A DNA stretch of 64,000 bases, from assembly GCA_964215955.1 (NCBI GenBank), contig CAXPDR010000030.1, positions 69,364-133,363 of the forward strand, given 5' to 3'. Numbering within the stretch: position 1 is the stretch's first letter; every line of letters starts with the position of its first letter. This document shows, in pieces, positions 8,357 through 17,320 of this stretch. The position numbers and the translations under genes are program-made. The stretch is from GCA-2706205 sp964215955 (lineage in GTDB: Bacteria; Bdellovibrionota; Bacteriovoracia; Bacteriovoracales; Bacteriovoracaceae). The notes below the pieces were generated by a model that did not search any database, had not been told where the DNA came from, and was given only the letters and a program-made list of their open reading frames with translations.

Positions 8357-9160
8357 TTACTCTTGAGCTGGATTCTCTTGTTCCATGAAACCAAGAGATC
8401 CCCAAAGTTTGTTATAATCTTTTTTACCTTTAGATTTCCTATTCATTAGAAATACAGGTTTTCTAAGCGAAATAGACTCTTGCATATCAACAAGATTTCT
8501 AATCCCAGGTGTTACATTAAATGATTGAGCAAGCTCATCTAGTCTCTGTTGTTCTAATTTTCTTCTAGAATTAAGCATTGAAGGAATTATATTGAAGTCC
8601 AATTTTGGATTTTCAGATTCTTTAATAATTTCAAAAGTATCCATTAACTCTTCTAAACCATCTATTGAATAATCTTGAGCCTGAGTTGGAATTAATACTC
8701 TATCACTAGCAACCAAAGCCATAATCAATTCATCACCCAACATTGGAGGTGTATCGATAACGACATAATCATAATTCTCTTGGATTGCTTCTAATCTTAG
8801 TCTTAACAATCTTTCTTTTCTTCCGGCATTTTTTCTAACTTCTGCCTCTGAAAGAATTAAAAGTTTTGCTAAATTCGCTAGATGTCTACTTGATGGAATT
8901 ACGTCTAGATTTTTATAGAAATCTTGCTTTCCTTCACTAGGACAAATCACATCTTCAGCTTCAACATCACCAATTAACCATTCAGGTATTAATGTTCTTC
9001 TAACATCTACCCCTAAAGTTGTTGATAAATTTGCTTGAGAATCAAGGTCAACTACTAAAACCTTATTGCCTTTGTGTGCAAGAAATGTAGATAGTTGGTA
9101 AGCTTGCATAGTCTTACCTACACCACCTTTATTATTTGCAATTGTAATTACTTGTGCCAT
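8357..9160 (-). CDS. parA: ParA family partition ATPase
   Basis: 267 residues. The deviant Walker A motif KGGVGKT is at residues 11-17, Walker B-like VVIDTPP lies around 135-141, and DLDSQANLS follows strand 2, all typical of ParA/Soj. I take the ATG at 9160 because GGGAG lies 8 nt upstream; the TTG two codons earlier is too close to it. A sigma-70-like promoter (9202-9230) reads into it. ParA forms ATP-dependent nucleoid-bound gradients that move ParB-parS complexes. Confidence 0.92.
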   Translation of the reverse strand: MAQVITIANNKGGVGKTMQAYQLSTFLAHKGNKVLVVDLDSQANLSTTLGVDVRRTLIPEWLIGDVEAEDVICPSEGKQDFYKNLDVIPSSRHLANLAKLLILSEAEVRKNAGRKERLLRLRLEAIQENYDYVVIDTPPMLGDELIMALVASDRVLIPTQAQDYSIDGLEELMDTFEIIKESENPKLDFNIIPSMLNSRRKLEQQRLDELAQSFNVTPGIRNLVDMQESISLRKPVFLMNRKSKGKKDYNKLWGSLGFMEQENPAQE

Positions 9161-9201
9161 TGTCAAACTCCCTGTCGACTCTAAATATCATCCTAATTAA
9201 A

Positions 9202-9230
9202 ATGGTAAGTTACATATCACACAACGTCAA
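9202..9230 (-). promoter_or_regulatory. sigma-70-type promoter for parA
   Basis: Read on the minus strand: TTGACG (9230-9225), 17-bp spacer, TACCAT (9207-9202). This would start transcription about 35 nt before the parA ATG. Confidence 0.5.
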
Positions 9231-9256
9231 TTTTTGGTCCTACGAATCTCCTAAAT

Positions 9257-9329
9257 GGTTCCAGCAACTTTTTGGTCTAGCAATGAGTCATCGTTTGACA
9301 CATGCCTTCACCAAAAAGTTGCTGGAACC
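9257..9329. repeat. 19-bp perfect inverted repeat between parA and nadA
   Basis: Left arm GGTTCCAGCAACTTTTTGG (9257-9275) and right arm CCAAAAAGTTGCTGGAACC (9311-9329) are exact reverse complements separated by 35 bp. The right arm contains GGAA, the most likely ribosome-binding site for nadA starting at 9336. If transcribed into nadA mRNA, the hairpin would bury that site. No T-run follows, so it is not a standard terminator. It could be a leader switch, a protein-binding site, or the remnant of a small mobile element. Confidence 0.75.
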
Positions 9330-9335
9330 TTTTAA

Positions 9336-10457
9336 ATGTGTCAGTATTCGCAAATGTTAAATATATACGATGAAGATCAGGATTACTTACCAACAATTAA
9401 CGAAACAGAACTCAGTGATGATGATGTCCTCGTTGAATTAAAAGCTGTAAGAAAAAGACTTGGAAAGAAAGTTGTTCTACTTGGACATCATTATCAACAA
9501 GATGATGTCATTTCCTTTTCAGACTACAAAGGCGATTCACTTCAACTGGCCAGAGAAGCTGCCAAATTAGATGCTGAATACATCATATTTTGTGGTGTTC
9601 ACTTTATGGCCGAAACAGCTGATATGCTTACGACTAAAGAACAAAAGGTTATTCTTCCTGATATGAATGCTGGTTGTTCCATGGCCGACATGGCAAATAG
9701 AAAAGAAATTGATAGGGCTTGGAAAAACTTAACCGATTCAACATCAGATAAAATAGTACCAATTACGTATATAAATTGTGACGCCCAATTAAAGGACTTT
9801 GTTGGCGCTAACGGCGGTGCCATTTGTACCTCATCAAATGCTAAAAAAGTCATTTCATGGGCACTGGAAGAAGGAGAAAAGCTTTTATTTTTCCCCGACC
9901 AACACCTTGGACGTAATACTTGCTTTGAACTAGGAATATCTTTAGATGAAATGGTTGTTTACAATCCAAATCTCCAATTTGGTGGCTTAACACCAAAACA
10001 AATACAAGATGCGAAAGTCATCTTATGGTATGGCTATTGCTCAGTTCACCAAGGATTTAATGCCAACCAGGTTAAGCAAATTAAAGCTGAAGAACCAGAT
10101 AGAACTGTCATTATTCATCCAGAATGTTCATTTGAAGTCTATAGTGAAGCACATATGTCGGGTTCTACTTCATTCATAATTAATACAATCAAAGATGCAC
10201 CAGCTGGATCAAAATGGGCAATCGGAACAGAGATTAACCTTGTAAATAGACTAGCTGCTGAGTATCCTCACTTAGATATCAAATCCCTCTCTCCTTACCA
10301 GTGCTTATGCACAACAATGTACAGGGTAAGACCAAGGTGGCTACTAGAAAGCTTAAGGTCTATTGAGCGCAATGAGCCTATAAATATTATCCAAGTTCCT
10401 GATTCCATTAAAGAAAATGCTTTAAAAGCTCTTGATAGGATGTTAAATATTTCTTAA
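9336..10457 (+). CDS. nadA: quinolinate synthase A
   Basis: 373 residues. NadA condenses iminoaspartate with dihydroxyacetone phosphate to give quinolinate in de novo NAD synthesis. Cluster-ligand cysteines are recognisable at about residues 114 (AGCSMADMA), 235 (YCSVHQGF) and 323/325 (CLCTTMYR), matching the three Cys that hold the catalytic [4Fe-4S]. GHHYQ (50-54) and HPEC (261-264) are also typical. ATG 9336 has GGAA about 8 nt upstream inside an inverted repeat; an in-frame ATG at 9354 has no ribosome-binding site. The next gene is a cysteine desulfurase, a sensible partner for cluster assembly. nadB and nadC are not in the window. Confidence 0.93.
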   Translation: MCQYSQMLNIYDEDQDYLPTINETELSDDDVLVELKAVRKRLGKKVVLLGHHYQQDDVISFSDYKGDSLQLAREAAKLDAEYIIFCGVHFMAETADMLTTKEQKVILPDMNAGCSMADMANRKEIDRAWKNLTDSTSDKIVPITYINCDAQLKDFVGANGGAICTSSNAKKVISWALEEGEKLLFFPDQHLGRNTCFELGISLDEMVVYNPNLQFGGLTPKQIQDAKVILWYGYCSVHQGFNANQVKQIKAEEPDRTVIIHPECSFEVYSEAHMSGSTSFIINTIKDAPAGSKWAIGTEINLVNRLAAEYPHLDIKSLSPYQCLCTTMYRVRPRWLLESLRSIERNEPINIIQVPDSIKENALKALDRMLNIS

Positions 10458-10484
10458 GGGAAATTTTTAAATTGAAAGGTTATT

Positions 10485-11642
10485 ATGATCTACGCAGACT
10501 TTAATGGCTCTACACCTGTGTGTAATGAGGTTACTGAATATTTAGTTAATAGGCTTCAAAGTGGGCCATACTCAAATCCAAATGCAATTCATTCACTTGG
10601 CAAAAAAGTTATGTTTGGAATGGAAAAATGCCGAAGATTACTTGGAAAAAGCCTTGGATGTAGAACCGATCAAATAATTTTTAACTCCGGTGCTAGTGAA
10701 GGTATTTCACAAATTTTTTACAGTCTTTTAGATGGTGGTCCAAAAGATGGCAAAGATACAATTATCACATCTGGAATTGAGCATTCTGCCGTTGTTCAAT
10801 GTTGTGCTCTATATGAGACAAAGGGCTACAAAGTTCTAACAATAGATACGAAAGAAAATGGTCAAGTTGACTTAGATCACTTAAATGAACTATTAAAATC
10901 AAACGAAGGTAAAATTGCGTTACTAACTGTAATGGCAGCTAATAACGAAAATGGAGTTATTCAACCTTTCAAAAAAATTGGTTTATTGGCTCAAAAATAT
11001 AAAGTGACTTATTTTTCTGATACGACTCAATATATTGGAAAGACCTCTTTTAACTTTGCCGAATCAAATATGGATTTCGCTGTTTCTAGCTCACATAAAA
11101 TAGGTGCTCTTATTGGATCTGGCTTAATTATAGCTCGAGATAAAAGCCTTCTTAAGCCATTTATTCTGGGTGGTGGACAAGAAAAAGGCTTAAGAGGTGG
11201 TACTCAAAACTATATTGGAGTAGAGACTATGGCGGTGGCCTTAGATGCATTTGACTCTAATATTGAAATGCTTGAAGAAGTAAATCGCTATAGGGTTGAA
11301 TTTGAAAAAAACATTAAAGAAAAATTTCCAGAAGCTGTCATCATTGGAGATGATGCTCCAAGATTAGCGACTACAACAATGATTGCCTATCCAGGAGTTC
11401 ATGGACAGGCAGTTCAAATTGAATTGGAAAGCCAAAACATTTTCGTCACAACATCTTCAGCTTGCTCTGATAATAAACCAGAAACATCAAGAGTTCTTAA
11501 ATCGATGGGAATAACAGACGACATCGGTCGTGGTGTAGTCAGAATTAGTTTATGCCTAGGTGCTGACAAAGAAACATACAACAAAATTGAACTTGCTCTC
11601 ACAAACGCTTATAATAAATTAAAGAAGATACAAAACTTTTAA
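10485..11642 (+). CDS. cysteine desulfurase (NifS/IscS-like aminotransferase class V)
   Basis: 385 residues. The PLP-binding lysine is K205 in SSSHKIGAL and the catalytic cysteine is C327 in SSACSD, both in the expected places. The fold type I signature NSGASEGI and the histidine in IEHSAV (about 100) also fit. It transfers sulfur from cysteine for Fe-S clusters or thiolation. The gene starts 28 bp after nadA, a NifS-nadA pairing known from Bacillus and related NAD operons. The most likely role here is maturing the NadA cluster; a general housekeeping role cannot be excluded. Confidence 0.9.
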   Translation: MIYADFNGSTPVCNEVTEYLVNRLQSGPYSNPNAIHSLGKKVMFGMEKCRRLLGKSLGCRTDQIIFNSGASEGISQIFYSLLDGGPKDGKDTIITSGIEHSAVVQCCALYETKGYKVLTIDTKENGQVDLDHLNELLKSNEGKIALLTVMAANNENGVIQPFKKIGLLAQKYKVTYFSDTTQYIGKTSFNFAESNMDFAVSSSHKIGALIGSGLIIARDKSLLKPFILGGGQEKGLRGGTQNYIGVETMAVALDAFDSNIEMLEEVNRYRVEFEKNIKEKFPEAVIIGDDAPRLATTTMIAYPGVHGQAVQIELESQNIFVTTSSACSDNKPETSRVLKSMGITDDIGRGVVRISLCLGADKETYNKIELALTNAYNKLKKIQNF

Positions 11643-11662
11643 ATTTAAAAAAGCTGTTATAA

Positions 11663-12856
11663 ATGAAAATTATTTTTCCAATTCTTACAATAGTATTGTT
11701 ACTACATTCATGTAGTTCATCAAAAAAAATGTCTGATAATCAAACCTCAAAAGGACACTTTAGGCTTTACACCTACCCATTAAAGGAAGTCCTTAAACCT
11801 TATGATGAGAAAAGATACCAGAGAGTTGTGATTATTTCTTCCAATGACTTTAATGGAAATATTGAAAAATCTATTTTTCCTATCCCAAATCGGTTCGGAG
11901 AAAAAAGAGAAATGCATATAGGTGGTGCAGCAGCAATAAAGTCCTATTTAAATGTTTTGCGATCTATGTATGCAGATCAAACTCTTTATGTAGATGCTGG
12001 CTCTTTAATTGATCCAAACCAATCACCAAGAGAAGAATTATTTATTCACAACTATTTAGATCTTGATGTTTGGGGATTAGGAATGAATGAACTAAGTTAT
12101 GCTCAAAGAAATCATAAAGAAAATAGTCTTAGAACTCTTAATAATCTAACGAAGTCACATGTTGTAAATTCAAATTTAACTTTTCTCGTTTCTGATAATT
12201 CTTTACAAAAATTTGGTATCAGACCTTCAACCATCAAAGAAGTTAATGGACTTAAGGTCGGATTTGTAAGTGTGCTAACGAGAGATCTTGCTAAAAATAT
12301 TCAAGATAAAAATATTGATGATCTACACATTGAAAGCCCTACTCCTTCTGTCATTCAGGAAGCAAATCGATTGAGAAAAAATGGTGCTCAGATCGTTATT
12401 CTTATGGCAAACAAAGGCTTGGATTGTTCAACCAGACAAGCAAAAGAAGAATCATTACATCCGTTAAAAGTTAACTTTTTCCCTAAGCAATCTGAATATT
12501 GTAATACTGACGAAAGTAAACTTTATGATATCATTTACAAATTACCTCCAAAAACCGTTGATCTCGTTCTGACAAGTGGAGGACAGGGAAAAGTAGTTAA
12601 TTACATTCAAAATATTCCTGTTGTCCAAACACCAGGTCAAGGACGCTACCTAGCCTGGTCTGAAATTTTTTATGATAAGAAACACCAAAAAGTGAATGGA
12701 GATAAAACAAGAATCCATCAACCAGTGGAATTATGTCACCAGTTTTTAAAAGATCATCAAGACTGTTTTGTTGGTGAAGGGTTAGAAAACAAAGAACTCA
12801 TGCCTGCATTTTTTCTTGGGAAACAAATAAAAATTGATAAACTTCCAAGAAAATAG
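11663..12856 (+). CDS. lipoprotein related to 5'-nucleotidase/UshA metallophosphoesterases, probably degenerate
   Basis: 397 residues; lipobox LLLHSC with Cys17. Segments line up with the UshA/5'-nucleotidase core: VIISSNDFNGNIE (about 52-64) for the usual ..nDxHG.., GGAAAIKSYL for GG.arl..., TLYVDAGSLID for the ...DaGDl.qG motif, and a late DLVLTSGGQGKVVNYI where active enzymes have GGHsH. Several metal ligands are therefore replaced (His to Asn, Asp to Ser, His-x-His absent). The C-terminal nucleotide-binding domain of UshA is missing. I infer a non-catalytic or altered surface protein. It follows the cysteine desulfurase by 20 bp and may share its transcript. Confidence 0.6.
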   Translation: MKIIFPILTIVLLLHSCSSSKKMSDNQTSKGHFRLYTYPLKEVLKPYDEKRYQRVVIISSNDFNGNIEKSIFPIPNRFGEKREMHIGGAAAIKSYLNVLRSMYADQTLYVDAGSLIDPNQSPREELFIHNYLDLDVWGLGMNELSYAQRNHKENSLRTLNNLTKSHVVNSNLTFLVSDNSLQKFGIRPSTIKEVNGLKVGFVSVLTRDLAKNIQDKNIDDLHIESPTPSVIQEANRLRKNGAQIVILMANKGLDCSTRQAKEESLHPLKVNFFPKQSEYCNTDESKLYDIIYKLPPKTVDLVLTSGGQGKVVNYIQNIPVVQTPGQGRYLAWSEIFYDKKHQKVNGDKTRIHQPVELCHQFLKDHQDCFVGEGLENKELMPAFFLGKQIKIDKLPRK

Positions 12857-12914
12857 GGACTTATATTGGTGTCACTCTGCCGTTCTCATGGGTTGAAATG
12901 TCACACTTTTTTTC

Positions 12915-12943
12915 TTGAGAGTTTAAAGCTTAAAACGTATTTT
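12915..12943 (+). promoter_or_regulatory. sigma-70-type promoter for 67-residue exported protein
   Basis: TTGAGA (12915-12920), 17-bp spacer, TATTTT (12938-12943), placing the start about 20 nt before the ATG at 12969. Confidence 0.45.
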
Positions 12944-12968
12944 CTCCTTACAACAACGAGGGGTGTTT

Positions 12969-13172
12969 ATGAAAACAATACTAGCTTTTTTATTATTAAC
13001 ATTATCAACATTAACATTTGCAAAAGTCGAACTTGCTTCAGGTGATTATGGAGTCAAAGTAAGAGACAGAGCAGGAAATATCCATCACTGTACTCTTGAG
13101 ATTCAAAACATGAAGGAAATTGTAAAAGCACTTCATGGAAAAGCACTTCAAGAAAATGGTATTGAACTTTAA
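12969..13172 (+). CDS. small exported protein
   Basis: 67 residues with a clear signal peptide (MKTILAFLLLTLSTLTFA, cleavage after residue 18), leaving about 49 residues with one Cys. ATG 12969 is preceded by GAGGGG; a GTG two codons earlier overlaps that site and is unlikely. The mature part (VELASGDYGVKVRDRAGNIH and onward) is short and soluble-looking. Its own promoter and a following terminator make it a separate transcription unit. Function unknown. Confidence 0.75.
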   Translation: MKTILAFLLLTLSTLTFAKVELASGDYGVKVRDRAGNIHHCTLEIQNMKEIVKALHGKALQENGIEL

Positions 13173-13196
13173 TAAAGTTTAACCACATCTTTTATA

Positions 13197-13223
13197 GGGC
13201 CCAACTTTGTTAGGCTCTTTTTT
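13197..13223 (+). terminator. intrinsic terminator after 67-residue exported protein
   Basis: GGGCCCAAC pairs with GTTAGGCTC (one mismatch, one G-T) around TTT and is followed by six T residues. Confidence 0.75.
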
Positions 13224-13995
13224 ATCTACAAACTAATTCTTTGTTAATACATAGAACTCTAGACCCATCTCTACAAAATCCGACAGGACTATCGTTGATG
13301 CAATAATCTTTTATGCGTCCGACTGTTTTAAAACCACGAATACAAGCATAGTTCCCTTTCGTACCGCACTCAATTTTCCCACATTTTTTATTGTATAATT
13401 TTGAACATGATGAAGAAATTAAAGAGTAATGACCATTAAGACAAAAATCACATCTATTCTTAATTTCAATACTACACTTATTATCGACTTTAAAACAAAA
13501 TTCATCATCGTTAACTGAATATTGCCTTCCTATGACTTCTTTCCACGCAAGCTTTGAATCCTTATTATTAAAAGGAGTATTTAATTGAATTGATTTCTGA
13601 TCAATATTTAAAATAATCTTTTCTTTTGATAAGGAGATTCCAAAATTGAATATTCCATCTTGTTTAAACTCCCATTTTTCAAGAATGCTATTCATACAAT
13701 TATTATTAATCTTAGTTTGGGTGATTTTTAATATCCCTTGTTCATTCTTCTTTGGAACTGAAAAGAAAAGACAATCTTTAACAGGATGAAAGTTTCTCCC
13801 GTAATACAAAATTTCAATTATTGGTTGTAAGGTATCGACTGGTTCCTTTATAGAACTATCAAAACTCCCTTCATAAAGTTTATTAACTTCAAAAGCCGAT
13901 TGCCATCTCTTTCGTAACTTTTCAATATTAAGTTTCGCAGCCAAGGATATTTCATTAAATAATAAAGAAATTAAAATTATTTTGAGAACATACAT
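13222..13995 (-). CDS. exported Cys-rich protein of unknown function
   Basis: 257 residues with an N-terminal signal (MYVLKIILISLLFNEISLA). The N-terminal ~150 residues have few cysteines. The C-terminal ~90 residues hold about 16, in pairs such as CFKVDNKCSIEIKNRCDFC and C.KLYNKKCGKIEC, ending NKELVCR. This looks like a disulfide-stabilised extracytoplasmic module. Its start overlaps the end of the upstream gene (13977-15089) by 19 bp, so the two are surely one operon. No family recognised. Confidence 0.75.
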   Translation of the reverse strand: MYVLKIILISLLFNEISLAAKLNIEKLRKRWQSAFEVNKLYEGSFDSSIKEPVDTLQPIIEILYYGRNFHPVKDCLFFSVPKKNEQGILKITQTKINNNCMNSILEKWEFKQDGIFNFGISLSKEKIILNIDQKSIQLNTPFNNKDSKLAWKEVIGRQYSVNDDEFCFKVDNKCSIEIKNRCDFCLNGHYSLISSSCSKLYNKKCGKIECGTKGNYACIRGFKTVGRIKDYCINDSPVGFCRDGSRVLCINKELVCR

Positions 13996-15089
13996 CTAAA
14001 TGCTGCTCCTGTATTTTCAATATTTTCATTTCTTTTTCTTGGAAAGCTTGGTAATTCATTTGTTTTCAGTCTTACATCGTGCCACCGACTATCCCTACGG
14101 AAATAACGGCTTGAGAGTTTATAGACCTTATCCTCACCAAAGGTATTTTTAAATTCTTCAATCTCGCTACCTAAGGTTCCATAAATTCCTATCCAACTTG
14201 CTCCATAATCATTATGAAGTATATACGGTAAGTGATCTTCACAGCCTTTCACATAATTTTTTTCACAAAAGACTTTATTTAACTCCATCTCCCCTTTCTT
14301 CGGCTTTCCCCAGTGAAATCTTGGAATATCTTCGGAAATAGGTTTTCCATCTAACGGATAAAAGCTTGCAGCTTCGAAAATATGAGCCGGTAATAATTGT
14401 CCTCCCTCTTTTTCGCAAAATTTATTTTTTTCAGCAGTACTTAAACTTAAACTTGGTTTGAGTTCGTCTTTCTTTGTAAAAAATAACTTCCCATTATACT
14501 TATGAGAGATATCCCACTCGGTTATATAATTTTTATCAACAAATATATCTTGCCCAAAATTATCCCAATAATCCTCGCCATTATAAACGCTTACATAAAA
14601 ATTTTCGGGTAAACGAACGGATCTGCACGTATTCTCTAATTTCAAACTAAACTCACTTGAGCTATTTTGCTCAAAAACCCTCAAAAGTACTCCACCTTTT
14701 TTCATTGCTTTCAAACTTTCTATAATGGGACTAAAATAAAAATCTCCTTGCCTATAAATAGAATCCATTGAGGTTATTTCGTTTTTTAATAAGCATTTAA
14801 GAAAGACAATATTACATTTTAAAAAATTTGGGTGAACATTCTGATGATTAAACGGAATATCCGAACATAGCTCGGTTCTATTTTTCCAAACTCCCTCATA
14901 GTCTCCATTTTCATAGTGCTTTTTAATTTCCGCTATAAACTTCTCAGTGGCCAAAGATAAACTTCCTACTTGTTTCTGAGTTTTTCTCTCGGAATTAAAA
15001 AAGATAAACCAAAAAACAAGAGGCAAAACTATGGTAATTCCAATGAAAAGGAAAAATTTTGTTATAATATTATTGGGCATTTTAAACAT
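13977..15089 (-). CDS. membrane-anchored protein with possible FGE/sulfatase-modifying-like domain
   Basis: 370 residues. One N-terminal transmembrane segment (FFLFIGITIVLPLVFWFIFF, residues about 12-31) anchors a periplasmic body. The C-terminal half has FCEKEGGQLLPAHIFEAASF, then RFHWGKP, GASWIGI, a run of Arg/Tyr/Trp residues, and a closing GAAFRCMF. Those spacings recall the formylglycine-generating-enzyme/lectin-like fold (E.A....G....WG ... R.SW ... GFRC). The match is weak and key copper-site cysteines are not evident, so enzymatic activity is doubtful. No clear ribosome-binding site for either ATG (15089 or 15080). It is divergent from prkA with 15 bp between starts. Confidence 0.5.
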   Translation of the reverse strand: MFKMPNNIITKFFLFIGITIVLPLVFWFIFFNSERKTQKQVGSLSLATEKFIAEIKKHYENGDYEGVWKNRTELCSDIPFNHQNVHPNFLKCNIVFLKCLLKNEITSMDSIYRQGDFYFSPIIESLKAMKKGGVLLRVFEQNSSSEFSLKLENTCRSVRLPENFYVSVYNGEDYWDNFGQDIFVDKNYITEWDISHKYNGKLFFTKKDELKPSLSLSTAEKNKFCEKEGGQLLPAHIFEAASFYPLDGKPISEDIPRFHWGKPKKGEMELNKVFCEKNYVKGCEDHLPYILHNDYGASWIGIYGTLGSEIEEFKNTFGEDKVYKLSSRYFRRDSRWHDVRLKTNELPSFPRKRNENIENTGAAFRCMFSK

Positions 15090-15104
15090 CTATAGGAAGT
15101 GTAT

Positions 15105-17315
15105 ATGGACTGGCTAGAAGAAGTAAATAATTTAGAAGAAAGAATTGAAGATATTTTTTCATTTGATGAGTATATGAATATTTTCCAGGAAAATTATCTA
15201 AAAGAACTACGTACGACGGCCATGTATTTTAAAGATATGTTTGATTACTATGGAAGAGATGATGAAGGTAATTTTAAACTCTTTAAAAAAGAACATCCCG
15301 ATGCACCTCGAGTGGCAGGACAATTTCATACACAAGAAAAGATCTACAATAACTTAATCAATTTTACAGAAGAAGGATTTAACAATAAATTTTTACTTCT
15401 GATTGGTCCAAACGGGTCTTCAAAGTCCTCGTTAATTAGAAAAATAATGAAATGTGCTGAAGACTATTCAAGAACTGCCGCTGGTGGTCTTTATAGTTTT
15501 AGTTGGATTTTCCCAATTGATAACTATGTCAAAGGAAGCTTGGGTCTTAGTTCAAAACAAATGGAGAAACATCTTCATAGTTTCGCTCATTTAGATGATA
15601 GTGATATTACAGCCATCATGCCTAGTGAACTTAAAGATCATCCCCTTCTTTTAATTCCACTCAAATCAAGACAAAAACTTATTGAAAAATATATTGGAAA
15701 TGATCCAGATTTACTAAGCCAAGTAAAGCAAACTTACCTATACAATGGAGACCTTTCTAAAAGAAATAGACTTATTTTTGATGCTCTTTTAAAAAGTTAC
15801 AAAGGTGATATTGAAAAGGTCTTAAAACATATAAGAGTTGAAAGGTATTTCATCGATAAAAGATACTCAGTTGGAGCGACTACAATTGAACCTCAATTAC
15901 ATGTAGATGCTAAGCTACAACAAATAACAATGGATAAACGACTTGCATCTCTACCTCCAAGTTTACAATCATTAAATCTCTTTAATCTTTCCGGAGAGGC
16001 AGTATTGGCTAACAGAGGAATACTTGAATATTCAGATCTTCTCAAAAGACCATTAGATACTTTCAAATATCTATTGATGACGATGGAAACGAAAAACTTA
16101 AACCTAGGTGGAATATTAACCGAACTAGATATCTTCTTTGTGGGAAGTTCAAATGAAGTTCACTTTAATGCCTTTAAACAGCATCCTGACTTTAATTCAT
16201 TTAAAGGGCGTTTTAGTTTTTTAAAAGTTCCATACCTTCTTAACTACAAAGAAGAAATGCATATTTATGAAGAGCAGGTCAAAAATCTACTAGATAAATC
16301 AAAATTTGAACCGCATGCACTTGAATCCATATGTCTTTGGGCCACAATGACCAGAATGAGGCATCCTCAAGTAAAAAATTATAAAGATAAAAAATTAGGT
16401 GAAATAATTCCTAAACTCACTCCTATTGAAAAAGCCCTTTTTCTCTCTGACAAAAAGATGCCTGAATATCTAAGCCAAGAAGAGCAACAAATTTTAAAAC
16501 TCGGAACAGAAGAAGTCAGAGATGAGTTTGAAAATGAAGCTATGTATGAAGGTAAGTTTGGAATTTCTCCAAGAGAGATAAAGCAAATTATCTATGATTT
16601 ATCCAATCAATACGACAATATAACTTTTATTGAAGTTCTAGAATTTTTAAGAGATTTATCAGAAAGAAAATCTGAATTTGATTTCTTAAACATCTCCTCT
16701 CAAGGAGATTATCATAATCCCAAAAAGTTTTTATATTTAACAGAACAATATTTTCTTTCTCAATTTGATATTGAGGTTAGAAATAGTTTAGGACTTGTAG
16801 ATAACAGATCTTATGAGGACTATATAGCTAAATATGTTCAGCATATTAATGCTTATACTAAAAAAGAGAAAATTAGAAACCATGTAACTGGAAAGTTTGA
16901 AGAACCTGATATGTACTTTGTTAAAGAGTTTGAAGGAAACATTCACCTAAAAGAGAATGCTGACAAATTTAGATCACATATCTTATCTAAGATTGGTGCT
17001 TTTTCTTTGGATAATCGAGGGGCAAAGATTATTTACACCGAAGTACTTGATGGCATTGCAAAACAACTCAAAGAAAGTTTTAGAAATGAGCAAAAGAAAA
17101 TCATTGATAAAGTTGGAAGTAATCTTGTTTTCTATTTTCAAGAACTTCAAGATGAAAAAGAAGGAAAGAAAATAAACTCAGGTCTTTCTGAGTCTGGTAG
17201 AAATCAAATTGATCAAATCTTAACCCATCTCAACTCAAATTTTGGCTATAGTAAAAATGGTGCTCTTACTTGTTTAAAATATTTGATAAAAAAACGCTAT
17301 GATGTTAATCATTAG
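15105..17315 (+). CDS. prkA: PrkA-family serine protein kinase / AAA ATPase
   Basis: 736 residues. PrkA (E. coli YeaG) proteins join an AAA+ ATPase domain to a C-terminal region with distant kinase similarity and act in stress and stationary-phase signalling. Walker A is GPNGSSKS (about 101-108), SKSSLIRK follows, and AGGLYSFSWIFPID is also family-typical. ATG 15105 has AGGAAG 5-10 nt upstream; the GTG at 15099 overlaps that site. The usual partners YeaH and SpoVR/YcgB are not adjacent. Instead an RluA-type enzyme follows 5 bp later. Confidence 0.9.
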   Translation: MDWLEEVNNLEERIEDIFSFDEYMNIFQENYLKELRTTAMYFKDMFDYYGRDDEGNFKLFKKEHPDAPRVAGQFHTQEKIYNNLINFTEEGFNNKFLLLIGPNGSSKSSLIRKIMKCAEDYSRTAAGGLYSFSWIFPIDNYVKGSLGLSSKQMEKHLHSFAHLDDSDITAIMPSELKDHPLLLIPLKSRQKLIEKYIGNDPDLLSQVKQTYLYNGDLSKRNRLIFDALLKSYKGDIEKVLKHIRVERYFIDKRYSVGATTIEPQLHVDAKLQQITMDKRLASLPPSLQSLNLFNLSGEAVLANRGILEYSDLLKRPLDTFKYLLMTMETKNLNLGGILTELDIFFVGSSNEVHFNAFKQHPDFNSFKGRFSFLKVPYLLNYKEEMHIYEEQVKNLLDKSKFEPHALESICLWATMTRMRHPQVKNYKDKKLGEIIPKLTPIEKALFLSDKKMPEYLSQEEQQILKLGTEEVRDEFENEAMYEGKFGISPREIKQIIYDLSNQYDNITFIEVLEFLRDLSERKSEFDFLNISSQGDYHNPKKFLYLTEQYFLSQFDIEVRNSLGLVDNRSYEDYIAKYVQHINAYTKKEKIRNHVTGKFEEPDMYFVKEFEGNIHLKENADKFRSHILSKIGAFSLDNRGAKIIYTEVLDGIAKQLKESFRNEQKKIIDKVGSNLVFYFQELQDEKEGKKINSGLSESGRNQIDQILTHLNSNFGYSKNGALTCLKYLIKKRYDVNH

Positions 17316-17320
17316 CCATA

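Noticed and set aside
7427..9160. parA-parB as evidence of an integrated plasmid
   Set aside because: No replication initiator, toxin-antitoxin, transfer gene or attachment site nearby, and flanking genes look chromosomal.
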